In this document: positions 59,058 through 64,000 of the stretch, piece after piece
Position numbering within the stretch: the first letter of the stretch is position 1
Layout: each line of letters starts with the position of its first letter
Origin: Hymenobacter aerilatus
Lineage (GTDB): Bacteria; Bacteroidota; Bacteroidia; Cytophagales; Hymenobacteraceae
Assembly (NCBI RefSeq): GCF_022921095.1
Contig: NZ_CP095053.1
Coordinates: forward strand, 2,894,501-2,958,500
Direction: 5' to 3'
DNA: 64,000 bases
The notes under the pieces: generated by a model
The model's database searches: none
The model's input: the letters and a program-made list of their open reading frames with translations, nothing else
Told to the model about the DNA's origin: nothing
Program-made: the position numbers and the translations under genes

Positions 59058-60276
59058 CGCCGAAGCCCCCACGGCCGCCGACGATTTTTCTGCGCCTACC
59101 CCACCTTACACGCTGGCCGATGCCAACGCGGCCTTTGTGCGCTACGAGCAGCCTGAGCCGCCGCGCTGGCGCGTGTACGGCCTGCACTTGCTGCTGTTCC
59201 TGGTTACGCTAGTAACCACCACGCTGGCGGGCATCATGCTCACGCGCGGCGGGCTGGATTTCCTACCCCTCGACGTATTCGGGCTGCGGGGCGAGGCGTT
59301 GCGCATGGAGTTGAGCCGGGGACTGTGGTTTTCGGTGCCGTTTCTGGGCGTGCTCACGGTGCACGAGTTTGGGCACTACTTCACGGCGCGCTACAATCGG
59401 GTGCGCACCACCCTACCCTACTACATTCCGTTTGTGCTGGGCATCGGCACATTTGGGGCGGTTATTCGCATCAAGGACCGGATTTTCTCACGCCGCGAAT
59501 ACTTTGATATTGGCCTGGCAGGGCCGCTGGCGGGCTTCTTGGTAGCGGTGCCACTGCTGATGTATGGCTTCACACATCTGCCGCCGCTGGCCGATTATCT
59601 ATTCCAGATTCATCCGGAGTACCAGCGGTTTGGGGCTGATTATGCGCGGCACGTGTATCCCCCCGGCGCGCAGGGCATCACCTTTGGCAAGCCACTGATT
59701 TACCAGTGGCTGGAAAGCTGGCTGGCCGATCCGGCGCGGTTGCCGCACCCCTACGAGCTATTGCACTACCCGGTATTGCTGGCGGGGGTATTGTCGCTGT
59801 TCTTCACGGCACTCAATCTCCTACCCATTGGGCAGCTGGACGGGGGGCACATCCTGTATGGCTTGCTGGGCTACCGGCGCTTCAACCGCCTTTCTACGGT
59901 ACTGTTCATTGGCTTCATTTTTTATGCTGGGCTGGGGCTGTTTTCCCTCCACTCCGACCGCGACATGTGGCTGTATGGGGGCGCCCCATACGCCCTGTAC
60001 TTGTTTGTAGTGTTTCGGAAGTTGCTACCTACTCCCGGCCGCACGGTGTTGCTGGCAGCTGCCGTGTGGTTTGGGCAGTTGGCGCTTACGGTGGCCCTAC
60101 CCGGCGTACTGGGCAACCCCGGCTGGCTGGTGTTTGGGCTGCTGCTGGGTAGATTGACCGGCGTGCACCACCCACCCGCCCCCGACGAAACTCCGCTCTC
60201 CCCGGGCCGCAAGGTGCTGGGCTGGCTGATGCTCGCGATATTTGTGCTGTGCTTCACCCCGGCACCTTTTCATTAA
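59032..60276 (+). CDS. Site-2 protease family membrane metalloprotease (M50)
   Basis: A 414-residue inner-membrane protein starting with GTG at 59032, within the end of the HAD gene. The zinc site HEFGH lies in a membrane helix (LTVHEFGHYFTARYN); the third ligand is in NLLPIGQLDGGHIL. There are about eight hydrophobic segments. It would cut membrane-spanning substrates such as anti-sigma factors; no substrate gene is adjacent. Overlap with the HAD gene implies cotranscription. Confidence 0.9.
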   Translation: MPSPLPLPDAEAPTAADDFSAPTPPYTLADANAAFVRYEQPEPPRWRVYGLHLLLFLVTLVTTTLAGIMLTRGGLDFLPLDVFGLRGEALRMELSRGLWFSVPFLGVLTVHEFGHYFTARYNRVRTTLPYYIPFVLGIGTFGAVIRIKDRIFSRREYFDIGLAGPLAGFLVAVPLLMYGFTHLPPLADYLFQIHPEYQRFGADYARHVYPPGAQGITFGKPLIYQWLESWLADPARLPHPYELLHYPVLLAGVLSLFFTALNLLPIGQLDGGHILYGLLGYRRFNRLSTVLFIGFIFYAGLGLFSLHSDRDMWLYGGAPYALYLFVVFRKLLPTPGRTVLLAAAVWFGQLALTVALPGVLGNPGWLVFGLLLGRLTGVHHPPAPDETPLSPGRKVLGWLMLAIFVLCFTPAPFH

Positions 60277-60293
60277 ATGGTGAGGTTGTGAAA

Positions 60294-60433
60294 TAGTGAG
60301 TAAAAAACACGTGTGTCATTCTGAGCTTGCGAAGGACCTTCTCACACGAGAACGAGTCGTTGGTATGTCAATCGTTCTGCCTTGAGAAGGTCCTTCGCAA
60401 GCTCAGAATGACACACGTGTTTTTTACTCACTA
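60294..60433. repeat. Palindromic intergenic element, family 1 (copy 3)
   Basis: Almost perfect arms of about 50 bp at 60294-60343 and 60384-60433 (tagtgagtaaaaaacacgtg ... gcgaaggacctt and complement) with loop acgagtcgttgg. It fills the gap between two plus-strand genes. The flank gtgaggttgtgaa is shared with copy 4. Confidence 0.9.
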
Positions 60434-60468
60434 CCTGTAACTCACAACTCGCAATTGGTTATTGATTA

Positions 60469-61101
60469 ATGATTTTAGAACAACGTTCTTTTTTCTCTAC
60501 CACCCAACTTGCGTTGCGTCCCCACGGCGTGCACGTCAGCAAGCGCTCGGCCACTGGCGACGTGTTGCTGGAATTTGAAATGCCGTATGAGGAGGTACTG
60601 CCTGTGCGCGTGGAGCGGCGGCGCCCTACCCTGCCACACCGTTGGCGCACGTGGCTGTTTGTGCTGGGCTGGCTGGTGGTGAATGCCCTGGGCAGCTCCT
60701 ATGTGCGCGACCGGCTTAGCCACACTGTGTGGCTGGCTGCTACTGGCGGCGTGCTGTTATTGGGCTTGCTGCTATACGGCTGGAGTGCTTGGCGGCGCTA
60801 CTTTGTGCTCGTTACGGCCCGCGCCCACGTGGTGCTGTCCGATAGGTGGCGGCAGCGCCGGGAGCTGCACCGCTTTGCCAACAAACTAGAGCAGACCACC
60901 AAAGACTATCTGCGCTACCATTATGCCGATGTGAACCCGCTGGGCCTGATTGAGCCGCAACTGCGCCGCCTGCGCTGGCTTCGCGAGCTAGGTGTCATCA
61001 CCGAAGCTGAAGCCCGCATCGGCACCGTGCGCCTTACTGGCCGCCATACCGACACGCTGCAAGGCATGGGCCACGAGTTGGAAGCGCCCTATGTGAATTA
61101 G
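60469..61101 (+). CDS. Hypothetical membrane protein with two transmembrane segments
   Basis: A 210-residue protein: a cytoplasmic strand-rich N-terminal part (1-60), two close membrane helices (about 61-82 WLFVLGWLVVNALG and 88-105 VWLAATGGVLLLGLLLYGW), then a charged helical C-terminal half (RQRRELHRFANKLEQTTKDY). It has the outline of a small PH-like or signalling membrane protein but no motif identifies it. It stands alone between two palindromic elements. Confidence 0.75.
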   Translation: MILEQRSFFSTTQLALRPHGVHVSKRSATGDVLLEFEMPYEEVLPVRVERRRPTLPHRWRTWLFVLGWLVVNALGSSYVRDRLSHTVWLAATGGVLLLGLLLYGWSAWRRYFVLVTARAHVVLSDRWRQRRELHRFANKLEQTTKDYLRYHYADVNPLGLIEPQLRRLRWLRELGVITEAEARIGTVRLTGRHTDTLQGMGHELEAPYVN

Positions 61102-61131
61102 AAGTGAGGTTGTGAAGCTGTAAAAGTTGAG

Positions 61132-61262
61132 AAATAAAAAAGCGTCTGTCATCCTGAGCTTGCGAAGGATCTTCTCACGTTAGCACGATGCTCGTAACAA
61201 CGACTCGTTCAGGCGTAATAAGGTCCTTCGCTGCGCTCAGGATGACAGACGCTTTTTTACTT
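61132..61262. repeat. Palindromic intergenic element, family 1 (copy 4)
   Basis: Arms at about 61132-61174 and 61220-61262 (aaaaaagcgtctgtcatcct and complement) with loop cgactcgttc. Outer flanks gtgaggttgtgaa (61105) and ttcacaaactcac (61261) also pair. It lies between convergent genes and could terminate both. Confidence 0.9.
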
Positions 61263-61276
61263 CACAAACTCACCAC

Positions 61277-62467
61277 CTACCCCAGCGCGGCTACGCCGGG
61301 CAGCTCTTTGCCTTCCATATACTCCAGCAAGGCGCCGCCGCCGGTGCTGATGTAGGAAACCCGGTCAGCAAAGCCGAGCTGGTTGACGGCCGCGGCCGAG
61401 TCGCCACCCCCGATGAGGGAATAGGCGCCGTTTTCAGTGGCTTCGGCTACGGCACGAGCTACGTACTCGGTGCCCAACGAGAAGTTCGACATTTCGAATA
61501 CGCCCATGGGGCCATTCCAGAGGATCGTCTTGGAGTTGCGAATGATGTCGGCAAAGATTTCGCGCGACTCGGGGCCGATGTCGAGGCCCATCCAGGTGGC
61601 GGGAATGGTATGGTTGCCGGCCACGTCGATGTCGGCGTCGTTGGCGAATCGGGTGGCGATGATGCTGTCGCCGGGCAGCACCAGGTTTACACCTTTGTCT
61701 TTGGCTTTCTGAATGAGGCTGGCAGCCAAATCTACCTTATCCGCTTCGAGCAGCGAGTTGCCAATGCTGCCGCCTTCGGCCACGGCAAACGTATAGGCCA
61801 TAGCCCCGCCAATCAGCAGGTTGTCTACCTTATCTAGCAGACGCTCAATGATTTCGATTTTATCCGAAATTTTGGCGCCACCCATGATAGCGGTGAACGG
61901 ATGATCGGGGTGCTCCAATACTTTCTTAGCGTTGTCTAGCTCGCTTTGCAGCAGGTAGCCGCCTACCCGGTCTTCGGGGGCAAAATACTGCGCCATTACG
62001 GCCGTGGAGGCATGGCGGCGGTGGGCCGCGCCGAAGGCATCGTTCACGTACACGTCGCCGAGGCGGGCGAGTTGCTGAGCAAACGCAGCGTCGCCTTTTT
62101 CCTCTTCGGCGTAAAAGCGCACGTTGTCGAGCAGCAGGATTTCGCCGGGTTGCAGGTTATTGGCCATATCGGTGGCTTCCTGGCCGAGCACGTCGCCACC
62201 GAATTTCACCTCCTGGCCATACTCCTGTTGCAGGCGCAGCACAAGGTTACGAAGCGAGTTTTTCTTGTCGGGGCCACCTTTGGGCCGGCCCATGTGCGAG
62301 AGCAGCACCACGGAGCCGCCATCGGCCAGGATCTTCTTGATACTCGGCGTGGCGGCCCGGATGCGGGTGTCGTCGGTGATGCGCAGCTCGTCGTCGAGGG
62401 GCACGTTGAAATCGACGCGCACCACCGCACGGCGGCCGGCAAAGTTGTATTGATCGAGCGTTTTCAT
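61277..62467 (-). CDS. pgk: Phosphoglycerate kinase
   Basis: A 396-residue glycolytic enzyme, normal family length. ATG at 62467 gives MKTLDQYNFAGRRAVVRVDF. Marks: VRVDFNVPLD (3-phosphoglycerate site), LLSHMGRPKGG, AFGAAHRRHAST, MGGAKISDK, WNGPMGVFE and the nucleotide loop GGGDSAAAV. Codons above 62467 run into palindrome copy 5 and are not coding. It stands alone between two family 1 elements. Confidence 0.97.
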   Translation of the reverse strand: MKTLDQYNFAGRRAVVRVDFNVPLDDELRITDDTRIRAATPSIKKILADGGSVVLLSHMGRPKGGPDKKNSLRNLVLRLQQEYGQEVKFGGDVLGQEATDMANNLQPGEILLLDNVRFYAEEEKGDAAFAQQLARLGDVYVNDAFGAAHRRHASTAVMAQYFAPEDRVGGYLLQSELDNAKKVLEHPDHPFTAIMGGAKISDKIEIIERLLDKVDNLLIGGAMAYTFAVAEGGSIGNSLLEADKVDLAASLIQKAKDKGVNLVLPGDSIIATRFANDADIDVAGNHTIPATWMGLDIGPESREIFADIIRNSKTILWNGPMGVFEMSNFSLGTEYVARAVAEATENGAYSLIGGGDSAAAVNQLGFADRVSYISTGGGALLEYMEGKELPGVAALG

Positions 62468-62565
62468 GGGTGAAACGGTTGGGTTAGGTACCGTCTTATA
62501 CGCGACGGCGCTGCGTAGTTCGGGAGAATTTTGGAAATGTTGGGTGTTGACCTGTCTCAATCCAC

Positions 62566-62668
62566 CTGTCATCCTGAGCAGCGCGAAGGACCTTCTCACG
62601 GTAGAACAACGTCGTATAAACGACTCGTGCACGCGTGAGAAGATCCTTCGCTGCGCTTAGGACGACAA
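62566..62668. repeat. Palindromic intergenic element, family 1 (copy 5)
   Basis: Arms at 62566-62599 (ctgtcatcctgagcagcgcg ...) and 62635-62668 with a few mismatches; loop has acgactcg. It lies between the divergent pgk and ligase genes, so here it cannot be a simple terminator for either. Confidence 0.88.
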
Positions 62669-62709
62669 ATGGTATTACCTCACAGCACTCAACACTTCTA
62701 AACTCCTCC

Positions 62710-62717
62710 TACCTTTG
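62710..62717 (+). promoter_or_regulatory. -7 promoter element of the ligase gene
   Basis: tacctttg matches TAnnTTTG and lies only 8 bp before the ATG at 62726, implying a nearly leaderless transcript. No -33 box is obvious. Confidence 0.5.
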
Positions 62718-62725
62718 CAGTACGT

Positions 62726-64000
62726 ATGAAAATAGGCATCTTCTTCGGCGGCACTTCGCGCGAGCGGGAAATTTCGTTTGCGGGCGGCCGCACGGTATAT
62801 GATAATCTGGACAAGGCCTTGTTTGAGGCCGTACCCATCTTCGTAGACAGCCGCGGCAACTTCGTGTTGCTGGACTGGCAGTACATCTACAAAGGCACGA
62901 TTCGGGACTTCTATCCGCCCGTATCGGCCCTACCCGCCTCGGAACACAAGATGCAGGTTTACCTCGAAAGTCTCGGCGACTTGACTCAGCAGGAGCAAGA
63001 CCAGCTTATTAGTGAGGTAGGCCGCCGTGTAGCCCCGCATGAGTTGCGTGAGCTACTGGATTTTGCTTTCCTGGCCCTGCACGGCCCCAGCGGAGAAGAC
63101 GGCGCCATTCAGGGGTTGCTGGAGTGGTACGGCATTCCGTATTCCGGCTCGGGCATTCTCCCTTCGGCCTTTGGGATTGATAAGATTGCGCAGAAAAAAT
63201 TGTTGAAAGCGCTGGGCCGCCCTACCCCGGAATTTCGAGTGATAACGCAGGAAGAATGGGATGTAGCCGATCCAGAGGCCACCCTCGCTTACCTCACCCG
63301 GGAGCTAGGCCTACCCCTCGTGTTCAAAGCACCGCGCCAGGGTAGCAGCATTGGCGTGAGCATCCTGCGCGACAACGACGTGGCCAAGTTCCGCGCCGCC
63401 GTGGAGCGCAGCTTGTTTCGCAAAACCGTGTACCGCTCGGAGTGGGCTCAGTTCACGGAGCGCGACAAGCTCGCGTGGGTGCAGCAGCTCACTGATATCC
63501 GCGAAGGAATTGGCCTACCCGTAGTGCTTGATGCTGTTAGTCCTGAGCAGAACGCCAGCAGCCAACTGCCTACCGCTGATAACGCTGTTCTCTACCACCC
63601 CGAAGCGCTGTTACGCGCCCTCAACGAAGCCTTTTTAACGGCAGAGGAAGTGCGCCTGACTAACACCGACGGCGAAACGCAGGTGCTGGTGGAAAGCTTC
63701 GTACACGGGCGCGAGTTTTCGTGCATTGTGGTAGAGGACCCCAATGGTCAGCCGCTGGCCCTACCCCCCACCGAGATTGTGAAGGGCGAGGAGATGTTCG
63801 ATTACCGCTCGAAATACCTGCCCGGCCTCTCGCGCAAAATAACACCCATCGATCTGCCGGAAGCGGATATTCAGCGCATTCGTGAGCAGTGCGAGGAGAT
63901 GTTCCGCACGTTTGGCTTCCAGGTATATGCGCGCTTAGACGGCTTTATGACGGCCGACGGTCAGCTGTTTTTGAATGACCCCAACACCACGTCGGGTATG
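62726..64000 (+). CDS. Divergent D-alanine--D-alanine ligase-like ATP-grasp enzyme (cut by window end)
   Basis: The frame is open from ATG at 62726 to the last base (425 codons) with no stop. N-terminal Ddl marks are clear: MKIGIFFGGTSREREISFAGG, LALHGPSGEDGAIQGLLEW, GIPYSGSGILPSAFGIDKI; ATP-grasp marks are VFKAPRQGSSIGVS and VLVESFVHGREFSC. Two features differ from standard Ddl (about 330-360 residues): an insertion of about 85 codons near 63420-63675, and the usual E-N-T-x-P-G metal motif reads NDPNTTSG. It may be a specialised ligase rather than the essential cell-wall Ddl. Confidence 0.85.
   Translation, partial: MKIGIFFGGTSREREISFAGGRTVYDNLDKALFEAVPIFVDSRGNFVLLDWQYIYKGTIRDFYPPVSALPASEHKMQVYLESLGDLTQQEQDQLISEVGRRVAPHELRELLDFAFLALHGPSGEDGAIQGLLEWYGIPYSGSGILPSAFGIDKIAQKKLLKALGRPTPEFRVITQEEWDVADPEATLAYLTRELGLPLVFKAPRQGSSIGVSILRDNDVAKFRAAVERSLFRKTVYRSEWAQFTERDKLAWVQQLTDIREGIGLPVVLDAVSPEQNASSQLPTADNAVLYHPEALLRALNEAFLTAEEVRLTNTDGETQVLVESFVHGREFSCIVVEDPNGQPLALPPTEIVKGEEMFDYRSKYLPGLSRKITPIDLPEADIQRIREQCEEMFRTFGFQVYARLDGFMTADGQLFLNDPNTTSGM

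Noticed and set aside
62468..62632. Upstream extension of pgk
   Set aside because: The extra residues are encoded by palindrome copy 5 and precede the normal MKTLDQ start.
1..64000. CRISPR arrays, insertion sequences and rRNA genes
   Set aside because: No regularly spaced repeats, no transposase frame and no rRNA-like stretch were seen; the repeats present are palindromes, iterons and att sites.

Overview
The window looks like chromosome of a Bacteroidota bacterium of the Cytophagales, most likely Hymenobacter or a close relative. It is GC-rich. It carries two SusC/SusD pairs, a hybrid two-component regulator, a type IX secretion sorting domain, TAnnTTTG-type promoter elements and a 4-fold beta-flower protein. 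The species call is inference.

Layout. (1) 1-3711: start of a sensor kinase and its OmpR-type response regulator, a BLUF photoreceptor, an ECF sigma factor, a hypothetical protein and a beta-flower protein. (2) 3730-13187: a glutaminase-like lipoprotein or exported protein, a LacI regulator and an arabinan-degrading set (three GH43, one GH51). (3) 13408-25419: a complete fructan utilisation locus, all on the minus strand: GH32, fructokinase, MFS sugar porter, SusD, SusC and a hybrid sensor with a periplasmic-binding-protein sensor. (4) 25718-45087: the rest of the arabinan/arabinose locus, also on the minus strand: GH27 (possible beta-L-arabinopyranosidase), GH51, a sodium/sugar symporter, araA, araD, araB, aldose epimerase, two GH43 (one with CBM13 and a T9SS tail), SusD and SusC. 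The logic is: extracellular arabinan cleavage, SusCD uptake, periplasmic debranching, symport, then AraA-AraB-AraD to D-xylulose-5-phosphate. Several of these genes have an 18-bp palindrome of the type tacacaatcgtttgtgta in front of them, suggesting one regulon. (5) 45512-48104: an exonuclease/CBS-DUF294 pair. (6) 48312-58199: a 9.9-kb integrative element in the 3' end of a tRNA(CAT) gene. (7) 58404-64000: housekeeping genes (HAD phosphatase, site-2 protease, membrane protein, pgk, divergent Ddl-like ligase cut by the window end).

The most unusual region is the integrative element. It has a tyrosine integrase, a HTH_17 excisionase-like protein, a probable replication initiator related to inovirus gene II proteins, a strongly structured three-way-junction sequence just before that gene, 10-bp iterons, paired arm-type sites with identical 12-bp spacing at both ends, its own terminator replacing the one it separated from the tRNA, and a single-chain MmeI-like restriction-modification enzyme with an AT-rich, apparently swapped central region. 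No relaxase, type IV secretion or capsid gene is visible. It may be a small self-replicating integrative element or a satellite with defence cargo.

A second theme is large intergenic palindromes. Five belong to one family with a shared core (aaggtccttcgc / acgactcg); at least two more belong to a different family, and one is unrelated. They lie between genes in both single-strand and convergent or divergent settings.
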